64,000 nucleotides of DNA from JBKQVT01 sp963804825 (GCA_963804825.1 CAWDRV010000001.1:372001-436000), one strand, 5' to 3'; counted from the first letter of the stretch, positions 19,100 through 28,828 are shown. Numbers and translations: made by a program. Notes: generated by a model from the letters alone, not told the origin.

Positions 19100-20566
19100 T
19101 TGTCTGGAGTGCGTGCGGCAATCAGATCCCAGTTGACGGCCCATTGGGCCGGCTCTCAAGGAGCCCCGGGTGTCGTGAAGTCATGGCATTACGCGAAATG
19201 GCCCGCTGCCGGCCGTGCCCCCGCCGGCGGGCGCCGGACCGAGGGGATTCGCCCACGGGAACGGGCGGAGTTCTTCGCGGCAGTCGTCGGGTCGATCAGA
19301 GGCATCCTTCTCGGGCTCGGATTCCTGGTCGCCACGCTTCTGGCCACGCACGATGCCGATGCCCAGCCACCCGTCAGGGCTCCGGCAGGCGCGAGCGTGA
19401 AGCCGACGGTTCCCCCCGCGCACCCGGGCGCGGCGACCGGGCCGGTCATCCGCTACCTGCCCGGCTCCACCATCAAGCTCGAACAACTCGTGGGAGAAGA
19501 GGACAAGGAGCGGCATCAACCGACCCGCAGCCGAACGTTCACGCGCTACCAGTTGCAGGGCACCGATCTCGGCTATTCCTTCGAGCACAAGGGACGCGCG
19601 TACTTCCTGTTCGGCGACACCGTGGGTCGTTTGGATCGGGCACTTGATACCATCGCGACAACCGCCGCGCGCGATCCGGAGCAAGGCGTTCGCTTGGATT
19701 TTCTGACGGTGGCCGGCCGGCCGTATTTGACCATCGAGCCCCCCGGCATCAGCATGGGGGCGTTCGAAGTGCCCGTCTCGGGCATCAGCCTCGGGGATCA
19801 AATGTACGTGGTCGTCAGCACGAACCATTCGACGGATCGGACCACCGATCGTTCCGTGCTCACGAAGTTCACTCCCCCGGCGACGTTCAAGCCGCTGCGC
19901 ACCATCTCTCAGCTTCCAGGGGGGCGATTCATCAAGATGTCGCTGCACGCCGCGCCGGAGCCGATAGCGGGCTTGCCTCCCGGCGGACCGTTCGTTTTCG
20001 TCTGGGGGACGGGCGTGTACCGCAAGAGCAACGCCTATCTGTCCATTGTCCCCGTAGTGCACTTCGAGACCGGGAGGGGAACCCGCTATTTCGCCGGGCT
20101 CGGCGCGGCCGGTGGTCCGATTTGGAGCCGGAACGAGTCGGATGCCAAACCGATCGTCGAGAACGGCACGATGGGCGACCTGTCGGTCACATGGTGCAAG
20201 GATCTCAGCCTATGGCTGATGACCTACGACAGCCGGCCACCAGCGTCCCGCGGTATCCTGTTCTGCTACTCCCGCACGCCGTGGGGACCGTGGAGCGCGC
20301 CGCAAACGGTGTTTAACGCGATTCGTGACGGCGCCCTCGGCAAGTTCATCCACGATCCTCTCGCGCATCCAGCGGACGGCCTCGCAGGACCGGTCATCGG
20401 AAAGGGCCGGGCGAACCCGATGGCCGTCCACGGTGGCGCCTACGCCCCGTACGTCGCGGAACGATGGACGAAGGTTCGAGGGTCCGAGCTCGACCTGTAC
20501 TATGTTCTGTCGACGTGGAATCCCTACGTCGTCGTCCTCATGAAGTCGCGCCTGCAGGTCGAGTAG
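19100..20566 (+). CDS. DUF4185-like secreted protein
   Basis: The frame is open from 19100 to 20566 (488 residues), but the true start is uncertain. A hydrophobic segment GILLGLGFLVATLLATHDADAQ at about residues 68-90 looks like a signal peptide, so the gene may begin near 19270-19300 at a start I cannot identify. The C-terminal 400 residues fit DUF4185, a five-bladed-propeller-like family. They show GYSFEHKGRAYFLFGDT, a central VPVSGISLGDQMYVVVS, FVWGTGVYRKSNAYLSIVP, TWCKDLSLWLMTYDSR, SRTPWGPWSAPQ and a final LYYVLSTWNPYVVVLMKSRL. The FGDT motif and the blade-end tryptophans are typical. Substrate and role are unknown. Confidence 0.75.
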   Translation: MSGVRAAIRSQLTAHWAGSQGAPGVVKSWHYAKWPAAGRAPAGGRRTEGIRPRERAEFFAAVVGSIRGILLGLGFLVATLLATHDADAQPPVRAPAGASVKPTVPPAHPGAATGPVIRYLPGSTIKLEQLVGEEDKERHQPTRSRTFTRYQLQGTDLGYSFEHKGRAYFLFGDTVGRLDRALDTIATTAARDPEQGVRLDFLTVAGRPYLTIEPPGISMGAFEVPVSGISLGDQMYVVVSTNHSTDRTTDRSVLTKFTPPATFKPLRTISQLPGGRFIKMSLHAAPEPIAGLPPGGPFVFVWGTGVYRKSNAYLSIVPVVHFETGRGTRYFAGLGAAGGPIWSRNESDAKPIVENGTMGDLSVTWCKDLSLWLMTYDSRPPASRGILFCYSRTPWGPWSAPQTVFNAIRDGALGKFIHDPLAHPADGLAGPVIGKGRANPMAVHGGAYAPYVAERWTKVRGSELDLYYVLSTWNPYVVVLMKSRLQVE

Positions 20567-20976
20567 CGGTCGTCGCGTAATCGCAACCATTTGCTCGCAA
20601 TTCTCGCCATACAACCCCTTTTCCGGCCCGCCTCTACGAGCCCATCGAACGGTACTCGCCAGGAATCTGGGACACGAGGGGCCTCGCCGGGCGAGCCGGT
20701 GCTAGCGGGCGGACCATCAAAGGAACATATCTTGACAGCCAGCACGAATCCCCTAAATCGAAGGGAGCGAGAAGTCCCGCGCGACCGACGCAATGAACGG
20801 TTTTCAGCCTAGGAAACCGCGATTGCCGTGCAGATGCATCGGGAGTGTAATCTGTGAAGCGACAAACGGACCATGCGGCGCGCTTGCCGACGGATACCCA
20901 GGTGCGTGGACGCATGGCCGGTGATCGATTCGAGGCGAGTGGAAGGCCCTTGTCCTGGTCTTTCCATTCTTGACCC
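20567..20976. other. Intergenic region, no gene seen
   Basis: About 410 bp between the DUF4185 gene and the pstB fragment. I find no coding frame with family resemblance on either strand and no strong repeat. The missing 5' part of pstB is not here. Confidence 0.45.
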
Positions 20977-21347
20977 TACGGCGCCGGCCTCTGGGACGAG
21001 GCCAAGGACCGGCTGCATCAATCGGCCATGGCGCTTTCGGGCGGGCAGCACCAGCGGTTGTGCATCGCCCGGGCCATCGCCGTCCACCCGGAGATCATTC
21101 TTATGGACGAGCCTTGCTCGGCGCTCGACCGCGCTCGACAACCCGCATCGAGGACCTCATCGGCGAGCTTCGCGGCGAGTACACGATCATCATCGTGACG
21201 CACAACTTGCAGCAGGCGGCCCGGGTTTCCGATCAGACGGCCTTTCTCTACGAAGGCGAGTTGATCGAATGCGGTCCGACCAAGCAACTTTCCACCAAGC
21301 CGGCCAAGAAGGCCACGGAAGATTACCTCACCGGCCGGTTTGGATGA
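20977..21347 (+). pseudogene. pstB: pstB fragment (phosphate ABC transporter ATPase, C-terminal part)
   Basis: The recognisable part begins at about 20977 with YGAGLWDEAKDRLHQSAMA, then the ABC signature LSGGQHQRLCIARAIAVHP, Walker B IILMDEPCSALD, a frameshift near 21130, and TRIEDLIGELRGEYTIIIVT, HNLQQAARVSDQTAF, TEDYLTGRFG to the stop. This is the last 40-45 percent of PstB, whose DEPCSALD and TGRFG ending are diagnostic. The Walker A half is absent, and upstream sequence is unrelated. It cannot make an ATPase, so it is a truncated relic, possibly from a rearrangement next to the tRNA gene. Confidence 0.85.
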
Positions 21348-21397
21348 TGGAAAACCCGCACGAGGCGAGAGTCTGACCGCGCTCAGGCTTTACGTAG

Positions 21398-21470
21398 TGC
21401 CCCCTGCAGGACTCGAACCTGCGACTTTCTGATTAAGAGTCAGACGCTCTACCAACTGAGCTAAGAGGGC
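21398..21470 (-). tRNA. tRNA-Lys (anticodon CTT)
   Basis: The reverse strand folds as a full cloverleaf. The acceptor GCCCTCT pairs with AGGGGGC (one T-G wobble) with discriminator A. The D arm is GCTCAGTTGGTAGAGC. The anticodon stem TCTGA/TCAGA has loop CTCTTAA giving anticodon CTT (Lys, AAG). The T arm is GCAGG-TTCGAGT-CCTGC. The 3' CCA is not encoded. Confidence 0.97.
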
Positions 21471-21674
21471 TTCAGGCTTACCGCCCGGCAAAACGTCTCA
21501 TTCTATGTCTATCCGCATCCATTGCAAGCCGGCAAGGCACGGTTTCCGCGAAACCCATGGAAAACGCGCGGGACAGACCCTGCCGAACATCGTTCGCCAA
21601 TGCCGTCCAAACGGCCACCCCCTTCAGGAGGGAATTGTTAGCTCGATCGTGTCGCTCATGGAATGGCGTTTTGG

Positions 21675-22082
21675 CTAACCCAACTCCGGCAACACCATTC
21701 CCAATTGCCGCATCTTGCGATAGAGGTTCGAGCGGTGCAACCCCAGTCGGTCGGCCGCCCGGCTCATGTTGCCCGCCGACTGCTCGATCGTGCGGCCAAT
21801 GTATTGCACCTGAAAACGAGCCGTCGCCTCGGCCAACGTCTGGCCGGCGCCGCTGCCTTCGTCGCCGGGAATCGATACTCCGGCCACCTCGCTGCCGGCG
21901 TTGTCATCACGGTTGCCGGCGAGCAATAGGGTCAGATCGGTGTCGGCCGCACGATGAATCGTCGCCCGCAGGGCCTCGATGGCCTGGCAGAACAACTCGG
22001 CCGCCACGGGCCCGAGTTCCGGCTTGTCGCGGAACTCTGACAAGATGGCAGGGATTGCGCAAGCTGGGACAGGAGATGACAT
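21675..22082 (-). CDS. Fis-type helix-turn-helix regulator
   Basis: This 135-residue protein ends in a Fis/NtrC-type HTH_8 domain: FQVQYIGRTIEQSAGNMSRA, ADRLGLHRSNLYRKMRQLG. The N-terminal 80 residues (AAELFCQAIEALRATIHRAA and an acidic linker) show no receiver or AAA+ sigma-54-activator domain, so this is either a stand-alone Fis-like protein or the DNA-binding remainder of a larger activator. The start ATG is at 22082; GGGAGGGTTTTCCTATGTC upstream gives a possible ribosome site. It is divergent from etfB, 222 bp away, and could regulate it, which is only positional. Confidence 0.7.
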   Translation of the reverse strand: MSSPVPACAIPAILSEFRDKPELGPVAAELFCQAIEALRATIHRAADTDLTLLLAGNRDDNAGSEVAGVSIPGDEGSGAGQTLAEATARFQVQYIGRTIEQSAGNMSRAADRLGLHRSNLYRKMRQLGMVLPELG

Positions 22083-22304
22083 AGGAAAACCCTCCCAAGG
22101 ACAAAATCCATGTAGTCAGGATGACAACAAAATATCAGATTCGCATCCATTTGACAACATGCCTGCTGCCGTTGTAGCTGTTGTCGCGGTTGTCGCCGTT
22201 TTCGCCGTTGCGGCAGCGGCAGACGCCAGTGTCCCTTGACCTGACGGGACCTGTCTGATAGCCTGCAAAGCTTTACCAGGTTGCGGTTTCGGGAGTTTTT
22301 CACA

Positions 22305-23219
22305 GTGCCGTATGACAGTATCGTGTGCGTCAAGCAGGTGCCTGACACGGCCAACGTGACGGCCGAGGCCATGAAGGAAGATGGCACCGTCAATCGCGCG
22401 GCGTTGCCCACGATCTTCAACCCCGAGGATCTCCATGCCCTGGAGACGGCCTTGGAGGTTCGGGATCAACATGGGGGCACGGTGACGGTGCTCAGCATGG
22501 GTCCGCCGCGGGCGGCAGACGTGCTCCGCGATTGCCTCTATCGAGGGGTGGATCGTGTGATCCTGCTGACCGACCGTCGGGCGGCGGCCAGCGACACCTT
22601 GGCGACGAGCTATATTCTCGCCCAGGCGATCCGGACCATCGGACGCTACGATTTCGTCTTCTGCGGCCGGCAGGCCATCGACGGCGACACGGCCCAGGTC
22701 GGTCCGCAGTGTGCCGAGAAGCTGGGCATCCCCCAGATCACCTATCTGGAGCAGGTCCCGGAGCTTTCCGGCAACACGGTCCGTATCCGTCGCAACATGG
22801 GGCACGGCTGGGAACTGGTCGAGGCCAAGCTGCCGGTGCTGGTGACCGTGGTGCAGACGGCCAACACGCCGCGGCCGCCGTCGGCCAGGAGGGTGATGCG
22901 GGCGAAGCGGGCGCGGGTGGCCGCCGAAGTGGCCGCCGAAGTCGCCGCCGCCATGCCCGACGCCTCCGAGGCCGATCGGGCCGCGGAAGCCCAGCGCCGC
23001 ACGGAGGCCCTGAAGCAACAGCGACTGTTGATCGAGCAATGGAACCTCGACGACATCCATGCCGATCTCGACCGTTGCGGGCTGGCCGGTTCGCCGACCA
23101 AGGTCTTCCGCATCCAGGCGATCGTGCTGACGAAGGAAGGCTACACCGAGATCCCGCCCACGGAAGAGGGCGCGAAGCAATTGATTCACGAGTTGGTGGT
23201 GGACCGGACCTTGGGTTAA
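22305..23219 (+). CDS. etfB: Electron transfer flavoprotein beta subunit
   Basis: I take GTG 22305 as the start because GGGAG lies 9 bases upstream and the protein then begins YDSIVCVKQVPDTANV as in the family. Residues to about 255 show the EtfB fold: NPEDLHALETALEVRD, VTVLSMGPPRAADVLRDCL, FVFCGRQAIDGDTAQVGPQ (the AMP/FAD-interface motif) and GIPQITYLEQ. The C-terminal part carries an Ala/Glu/Arg helix rich in charge (about 205-250). EtfB pairs with EtfA to take electrons from acyl-CoA dehydrogenases. Both etfA (103 bp downstream) and an acyl-CoA dehydrogenase follow. Length 304 residues, slightly longer than the usual 250-280. Confidence 0.93.
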   Translation: MPYDSIVCVKQVPDTANVTAEAMKEDGTVNRAALPTIFNPEDLHALETALEVRDQHGGTVTVLSMGPPRAADVLRDCLYRGVDRVILLTDRRAAASDTLATSYILAQAIRTIGRYDFVFCGRQAIDGDTAQVGPQCAEKLGIPQITYLEQVPELSGNTVRIRRNMGHGWELVEAKLPVLVTVVQTANTPRPPSARRVMRAKRARVAAEVAAEVAAAMPDASEADRAAEAQRRTEALKQQRLLIEQWNLDDIHADLDRCGLAGSPTKVFRIQAIVLTKEGYTEIPPTEEGAKQLIHELVVDRTLG

Positions 23220-23321
23220 TCGGATTTGTGGTGGGCGATGCCCATTCCCTAAGACTACAAATCTGCCCGGAGATGCAGCCGCCCGCGTCTGCGCCACGAA
23301 TCGCGAGAGGTTGGAGAACAC

Positions 23322-24349
23322 ATGATTGAACCGAATCGACAGGGCGAAGTTTGGGTCTTCGCCGAGCAGGAAGAGCAGTCGCTCCACGACGTCGCCTTGG
23401 AACTGTGCGGCAAGGCCCACGAATTGGCCGGCCGGCTGGGAGTGAAGACCGGCGCGGTGCTGCCGGGCGCGGGCGTCAACGGCCTGGCCAAGCGGCTGAT
23501 CGCCCAAGGGATCGACACCGTCTACGTGACCGACGATCCGCGGCTGGCGCACTACCAGACGGGGCCGTATGCCCAGGTGCTGGCGACGTTGATCCGGAAG
23601 CACCGGCCGCAGATCGTGCTCTACGGCGCCACGCCGCTGGGCGCGACCTGGCGCCGCGGGTGGCGTCGGCGATGCGGGCCGGCATGACCGCCGACTGCAC
23701 CGACCTGGACATCAGCGACGTGGAAGACCCCAAGACCAAGACGCTGCACAAGAACCTGCTCTTGCAGATTCGTCCCGCCTTCGGCGGCAACATCATCGCC
23801 ACGATCGTCAACTACGATCAATGGCCGCAGATGGCCACGGTCCGCGAGGGCGTGATGTCGCTGAAAGACCCCGACTGGTCGCACCGGGGGCAGGTCGTGG
23901 CGGAGCCGGTCCAACTCGATCCGGCGTCGCTGGCGCTCAAGCTGATCCAGCGGCACATCGAGCCGCGGAAGGTCAACCTCAAGGGCGCCCGGGTGATCGT
24001 CGCCGGCGGCGGCGGCATCGGCAGCAAGGACAACTTCCAGTTGATCCACGAGCTGGCCGGGGCCATCGGCGGCGCCGTCGGCGCCAGCCGCGCCGCGGTC
24101 GATAGCGGATTTGTCGGCAAGGAGCACCAGGTCGGGCAGACCGGCACCACGGTGCGGCCGGCGCTGTACATCGCCGTCGGCATCAGCGGGGCCGTGCAGC
24201 ACCGCGCCGGGATGGAGGAGTCGGCCAAGATCGTCGCCGTCAACACCGACAAGGACGCCCCCATCTTCTCCGTCGCCCATTACGGCATCGTCGGCGACTA
24301 CCGCAAGCTGATCCCCATGATGATCAAGGCATTGAAGGAAAGGACATAA
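23322..24349 (+). CDS. etfA: Electron transfer flavoprotein alpha subunit (one frameshift)
   Basis: The first frame starts MIEPNRQGEVWVFAEQEE and runs to about 23640. Then GATPLG should continue RDLAPRVASAMRAGMTADCT, which lies in the next frame and runs to the stop at 24349. Loss of one C in GGGCCGCGAC explains the break. The C-terminal FAD domain is complete: VIVAGGGGIGSKDNFQLI, AVGASRAAVDSGFV, HQVGQTGTTVRPALYIAVG, SGAVQHRAGM and IVAVNTDKDAPIF. As FAD-site residues are all present, the frameshift is probably a sequence error. It lies between etfB and an acyl-CoA dehydrogenase whose GTG start is 7 bp after its stop. Confidence 0.92.
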
Positions 24350-24356
24350 ATCGTCC

Positions 24357-26102
24357 GTGGCAAATTTCTTTCTCGATAACGACGACATTCAATTCCTGTT
24401 CAAGCACATCGACCTGGCGGAGTTGGCCGCCTTGCAAGAGGACGGTTTCGCCTGCTGCAACGGGCGGGACGACTACGCGCCGGTCAACGCGGCCGACGCG
24501 GCGGACAATTATCGCCGCATCCTGGAAATCGCCGGCCAGGTCGCCGGGGAAATGATCGCCCCCAACGCCGAGACGGTCGATCACGAGGGCAACACGCTGA
24601 ACAACGACGGCACCGTCACGCTCCATCCCCTGGTCGCCGAGAACCTCCGCCGGCTGACGCAGGCCGACCTGATGGGCTTCACGCTGCCGCGCAAGTACGG
24701 CGGCCTGAATTGCCCCACGCTCATTTACACGATGGCCACGGAGATCATCAGCCGGGCCGACACCTCGCTGATGAACCTCTTCGGCTTGCAGGGCATCGCC
24801 GAGACGATCTACGCCTTCGCCAGCGACGAGATCAAGGACGAGGTGTTGCCGCGCTTCGCCGCGGCGAAGTCACCGGCGCCATGGTACTGACCGAGCCTGA
24901 CGCCGGCAGCGATCTGCAAGCCGTCCGCCTGCGGGCCTATCAGGACGAAAAGGGCAACTGGTTCCTCAACGGCGTGAAACGCTTCATCACCAACGGCTGC
25001 GGCGAGATCCTGTTGGTGCTGGCCCGCAGCGAGCCGGAAATCTCCGACGGCCGCGGCCTGAGCCTCTTCCTGGCCGAGCGCAGCGGGCGGGTCCGCGTGC
25101 GGCATCTCGAGGAGAAGCTGGGCATCCACGGCTCGCCCACCTGCGAGCTTGTTTTCGACGACGCCCCGGCCCGGCTCATCGGCGAGCCCAGCGCGGCCTG
25201 ATCACCTACGTGATGGCGTTGATGAACGGCGCCCGGGTGGGCATCGCGGCGCAGTCGCTGGGCGTGGCGGAGGCCGCCTATCGGCTGGCCCGGACCTATG
25301 CCCACACCCGGCAGCAGTTCGGCGGGCCGATCGAGCGGTTCCCGGCCGTGGCCGAGCTGGTCACGGACATGAAGATCGACATCGAGGCGGCCCGCGCCTG
25401 ACCTACGAGACCGCCCGCGTCTGCGACCACGAGAACAACAACACCCGCGTGCTCGAGTGGACGCCCAACCTCGACAAGGAGCAGCAGAAGCAGCGCAAGC
25501 AGTTGTCCCGCGCCCTGAAGCGACTGAACAGCATGCTCACGCCCATGAGCAAATACTACTGCTCGGAAATGTGCAACCGCGCGGCGTACAACGCGATCCA
25601 AGTGCTGGGCGGCTCCGGCTACATGAAGGACTACGCGGCCGAGCGCTATCTGCGCGACGCCCGCATCACGACCATCTACGAGGGCACCAGCCAGTTGCAG
25701 GTCGTGGCCGCGGTCCGCGGCGTTTCCTCCGGCGCCTTCGAGACCTGGACCGACGAGCACGACAAGAAGGACTACGCCGACCCCGTGCTGGCCGAGTTGA
25801 AGCAGAAACTGATCGACGCCAAGCGGCGCATCCTCGAGGCCATCCAGTTCGTCAAGGGCCAGGGGACCTCGTACCTGGACCTTTCGGGCCGGCGGCTGGT
25901 CGATTCGGCCATTTCCGTAATCATCGGCCACCTCTTGTTGGAGCAGGGCGCCGTCGACCAACGGAAGCGGCAGGTTGCCCGCCGTTTCATCGGCCGCGAA
26001 ATGCCCCTGGTGCGGACCCATTGCGAGCAGATTCTTTCGGGCGACACAACGCCGCTGGACCAGTACGCCTTGTTGGCCGGACCAGTTCCCGCGGCAGACT
26101 GA
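24357..26102 (+). CDS. Acyl-CoA dehydrogenase (three frameshifts)
   Basis: Starts at GTG 24357 (GAAAGGAC upstream) with MANFFLDNDDIQFLFKHIDL. Breaks lie near 24870 (RFAA then GAMVLTEPDAGSDLQAVRL), near 25197 (SAA then LITYVMALMNGARVGIAA) and near 25398 (ARA then LTYETARVCDHENNNT). Each is explained by one missing G or C in a three-base run. The acyl-CoA dehydrogenase signatures are all there: TEPDAGSDLQ, LGIHGSPTCELVFDDA, YAHTRQQFGGPIERFPAV, and IQVLGGSGYMKDYAAERYLR with DARITTIYEGTSQLQ at the FAD/dimer end. About 582 residues, with a C-terminal extension beyond the usual 380-400 like other large bacterial members. Electrons would go to the EtfAB encoded upstream. Confidence 0.9.
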
Positions 26103-26112
26103 AGGGGCGATC

Positions 26113-26883
26113 ATGGGCCTGTTCAGCGGAAAAATCGGCCTGGTGATGGGCGTGGCCAACGACCACAGCATCGCCTGGGCGATGAGCGAGTCGCTCTACG
26201 CCGAGGGGGCGGAGTTGGCCTTTACCCATCTGCCCAGCCCGTCGAGCGAGCGCCGGGTGCGCCAGTTGGTCGGGCCGCACGCCGCCCGGCTGATCCTGCC
26301 TTGCGACGTGCAGCAAGACGAAGACATCGCCCGGGTGTTCCAGTCGGTGCGCGATACATATGGCCGATTGGATTTCTTGATTCATGCCGTCGCGTTCGCC
26401 CCGCCGCAAGAGTTGCGCAACCCCTACTTGGAAATCAGCCGCGCGGGCTGGCGCCTGGCGATGGACATCAGCGTCTACAGCCTGGTGGCGGCGTGCCGGG
26501 CAGCCGCGCCGTTGATGACCGACGGCGGCTCGATCGTCACGATCAGCTACTTCGGCGGCGAAAAGGTCATGCCCGGCTACAACGTCATGGGCGTCTGCAA
26601 GGCGGCCTTGGAACACAGCGTCCGCTACCTGGCCTGGGACCTCGGGCGGCGGAACATCCGCGTGAACGCCATCAGTGCCGGCCCCGTGCGGACGCTCAGC
26701 GCGTCGGGCATCGCCGGCTTCGACGCCATGCGCCAGCACGCGGCCCAAAAGGCGCCCCTGGGCCGCAACGTCGATCCGAAAGAACTGGCGACCACGGGCC
26801 TCTATCTGCTCGGCGGCCTTTCCAGCGGCGTCACCGGAGAGACGATCCACGTCGATTGCGGCTACAACATCGTCGGGCTGTAG
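26113..26883 (+). CDS. fabI: Enoyl-[acyl-carrier-protein] reductase (NADH), FabI type
   Basis: This 256-residue short-chain dehydrogenase starts at ATG 26113 behind AAGGGGCG. It carries the FabI-type cofactor motif GLVMGVANDHSIAWAMSE, HAVAFAPP, and the Y-x6-K pair Tyr156/Lys163 in PGYNVMGVCKAALE at the same numbers as in the E. coli enzyme. AISAGPVRTLSASGI and VTGETIHVDCGYNIVG complete the family pattern. It catalyses the last reduction of the fatty-acid elongation cycle. It begins 10 bp after the acyl-CoA dehydrogenase stop, so it shares the operon. An SDR relative with another substrate is possible but less likely. Confidence 0.92.
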   Translation: MGLFSGKIGLVMGVANDHSIAWAMSESLYAEGAELAFTHLPSPSSERRVRQLVGPHAARLILPCDVQQDEDIARVFQSVRDTYGRLDFLIHAVAFAPPQELRNPYLEISRAGWRLAMDISVYSLVAACRAAAPLMTDGGSIVTISYFGGEKVMPGYNVMGVCKAALEHSVRYLAWDLGRRNIRVNAISAGPVRTLSASGIAGFDAMRQHAAQKAPLGRNVDPKELATTGLYLLGGLSSGVTGETIHVDCGYNIVGL

Positions 26884-26926
26884 ATATAATAGATGCTGGA
26901 CTTCTGTAAATTGCGGATTCAAGGTC

Positions 26927-26947
26927 CCCTCTCCCTCCGGGAGAGGG
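26927..26947. terminator. Hairpin 3' of fabI
   Basis: CCCTCTCCC and GGGAGAGGG form a 9-bp stem with a TCC loop 43 bp after the fabI stop. No U-run follows, so it may be a common CTCTCCC-type intergenic repeat rather than an intrinsic terminator. Confidence 0.45.
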
Positions 26948-26991
26948 CTAGGGTGAGGGGAAACTGCTGCGAACGCCTGCTTCCAAACCCT

Positions 26992-27057
26992 GTAGGTTAT
27001 GCTTTAGCATAACACGATCGCAGACAACGCCTTTCGTTATGCTAAAGCATAACCTAC
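26992..27057. repeat. 22-bp perfect inverted repeat
   Basis: GTAGGTTATGCTTTAGCATA (26992-27013, 22 bp) is repeated as its exact complement at 27036-27057. Each arm is itself partly palindromic around TATGCTttAGCATA. It is AT-rich compared with its surroundings and lies between fabI and the spermidine-synthase-like gene. Confidence 0.85.
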
Positions 27058-27121
27058 AACCTCTCATTCCAAGTCGGTTGAGGCGATAAAATCAGCAGTT
27101 GAAAGATCGAGAGAATCTCCC

Positions 27122-28011
27122 TTGAACGTATTCCGTTTTCATTTCCGCCAGGCAGCAACGGTCACAGCGATCGCGGTGGCCGCATGGGTCGCGGTCGTCG
27201 TGCCGCGGTCCGCCGACGGCGCGACCAAACGCACCACCCGCAGCCTCGGGGCCGTCGAGTTCGACAAGCAGTCGGACTACTCCCACATTCGCGTCCACAA
27301 GCAGGGCAGCGTGCGGACGTTGGTGTTCGTCCGCGACCACGGCGACGAGGCCATCCAGACGATGGTCAACATCAAGAAGCCCTATGAACTGTTGGGGACT
27401 TATTCCCGCGCGATGTTCACCAGCTACCTGCTTCGGCCCCATCCAGAGCAGGTGCTGATCGTCGGGCTGGGCGGCGGCGCCATGGTCCACTTCCTCAAGC
27501 ACTACGATCCGGGCGTCAAGGTCGACGCCCTGGAGATCGACCCGGTGGTGGTGCGCGTGGCCGACCGCTACTTCGACGTTCGCAGCGAGGGCAACGTCAA
27601 GATCATCACCACCAACGGCGTCCGCTACCTGGAGCAAACAAAAAATCGCTATGACGTGATCTACATGGACGCCTTCTTGCGGCCGTCGACCGACACGGAC
27701 CCGACCGGCAAGCCGCTGGCCATGAAGACGAAGCAGTTCTACAAGGAGGTGCGCAATCGGCTGACGGCCGGCGGGCTGGTCGTCTTCAACGTCAACCCGC
27801 ACGAGAAAGTCGAGGCCGACCTGCGCGCATCCGCGAGTCCTTCGGCCAGACGTATGTCTTTCGCACGGCCGACACGAACCTCATCGTCTTGGCGTCGTTA
27901 TCGACGACGCGGGAGGAGCTTCCCGCTTTGCGCGCCGCGGCGAAGGAACTCGACCGCCGCTTCAAGGCCACGTTTTCTTTCCAAGAGATCCTCAAGACCC
28001 TGGCGAAGTAG
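27122..28011 (+). CDS. Spermidine-synthase-like protein with signal peptide (one frameshift)
   Basis: Starts MNVFRFHFRQAATVTAIAVA, a probable signal peptide or N-terminal anchor. The body shows a spermidine/spermine-synthase-type Rossmann fold: SDYSHIRVHKQGSVRTLVF, PEQVLIVGLGGGAMVHFLKH, VDALEIDPVVVRVADRYF, ITTNGVRYLEQ and YDVIYMDAFL. Near 27827 the frame shifts by one base, and the tail RESFGQTYVFRTADTNLIVL, LDRRFKATFSFQEILKTLAK runs to 28011. Exported or anchored proteins of this fold are frequent and often not true polyamine synthases. The substrate is unknown. Confidence 0.8.
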
Positions 28012-28022
28012 TGGGCGGGGGT

Positions 28023-28075
28023 CGGGCGGCGCGAAACGATTCGTCGTCGGCCGGCTGGCAGACGATCGCGCCGCG
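28023..28075 (-). pseudogene. Relic of an ABC-ATPase 3' end
   Basis: The reverse strand encodes GAIVCQPADDESFRAA, almost the same as the end of the intact ABC ATPase at 28829-29524 (GAIVCQPSDDESFRTA). DNA identity over about 50 bp is high. No other part of an ATPase is visible around it, so it is a leftover of a duplicated copy. Confidence 0.6.
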
Positions 28076-28301
28076 AAAAGAGGCAGGTCTTTGTTTTCGG
28101 CCAACGCCCTGTCGGCCGAAGGCGTTTGCTCGCCGGAAAAAGGACCAGGCCCCCACGAGCCCTGAGGAGCGAACCTGAAGGAAACCACGAGCCGTTCCTC
28201 TTGTCAGTTCAACCAGGACAGGGTATTATCGGGCGAGTGGAAAAGTGGTTACCGGGCGAGTTAGGCGCCTAACCGCCTTAACAACGAATCGGAGTAACCC
28301 C

Positions 28302-28724
28302 ATGTTTCTGACCCTGCTTTTCGTCACTTTCGTCGCCGCCGCGTGCGTTTCGACCGTCGTTGGTCTCGTCTTTCGGAAGCCTGTACAGCGGATACTTCAC
28401 CGCATCATGGCGGACGAGATCAGCAGCGCATGGCAACGTTACCTCATGTTCGCCCTGTACGTCGTCGGTATTGCCAGCGGGGTGCGCGTTTGGGAGTTGG
28501 AAAAGTATGTTACCAAGCCCTACGAGGCGGCAGGGATTATTGAACTTAGCCGGGATCGATGGATTCTGGAGGTTTATCGAACGATTATCGAGACCCTCGA
28601 GGGACTTGCGTGGGTGCTGCTGGTTTTCTTTATTGCCACTTTGATCGCTTTTGTGATCGTCCGTATCTTTGAGCTTCGGAAGGCCAGGGATGAACCCCCC
28701 AAGGCCGTGCAACCGTCAGAGTGA
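28302..28724 (+). CDS. Small membrane protein, unknown function
   Basis: I use ATG 28302 because GGAG lies 8 bases upstream; an upstream in-frame start at 28245 has no such site. The protein has 140 residues with three likely membrane helices: FLTLLFVTFVAAACVSTVVG, YLMFALYVVGIASGVRVW and WVLLVFFIATLIAFVIVRIF. A polar stretch (ELEKYVTKPYEAAGIIELSR) separates helices two and three. The C-terminal tail is charged. I do not recognise the family. Confidence 0.7.
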   Translation: MFLTLLFVTFVAAACVSTVVGLVFRKPVQRILHRIMADEISSAWQRYLMFALYVVGIASGVRVWELEKYVTKPYEAAGIIELSRDRWILEVYRTIIETLEGLAWVLLVFFIATLIAFVIVRIFELRKARDEPPKAVQPSE

Positions 28725-28828
28725 CGTGGCTCTTGCCGAGCCGTGCAGGCTACTAAGGGGTCCCGAGGGCTGCCTGACGCCGCCGCAGCCAACTTGTCGC
28801 CGGTTTTCGCCGGGCCGCGGCGGTCTTC

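Noticed and set aside
22152..22174. TTGACA-17-GTAGCT as a promoter for etfB
   Set aside because: The -10 hexamer is poor and lies in a GTTGTCGCC-rich stretch; not strong enough to list.
22116..23603. Long minus-strand reading frame (495 codons) opposite etfB/etfA
   Set aside because: It mirrors the codon positions of etfB and etfA, has no family resemblance, and spans a gene gap; it is an antisense shadow in high-GC DNA.
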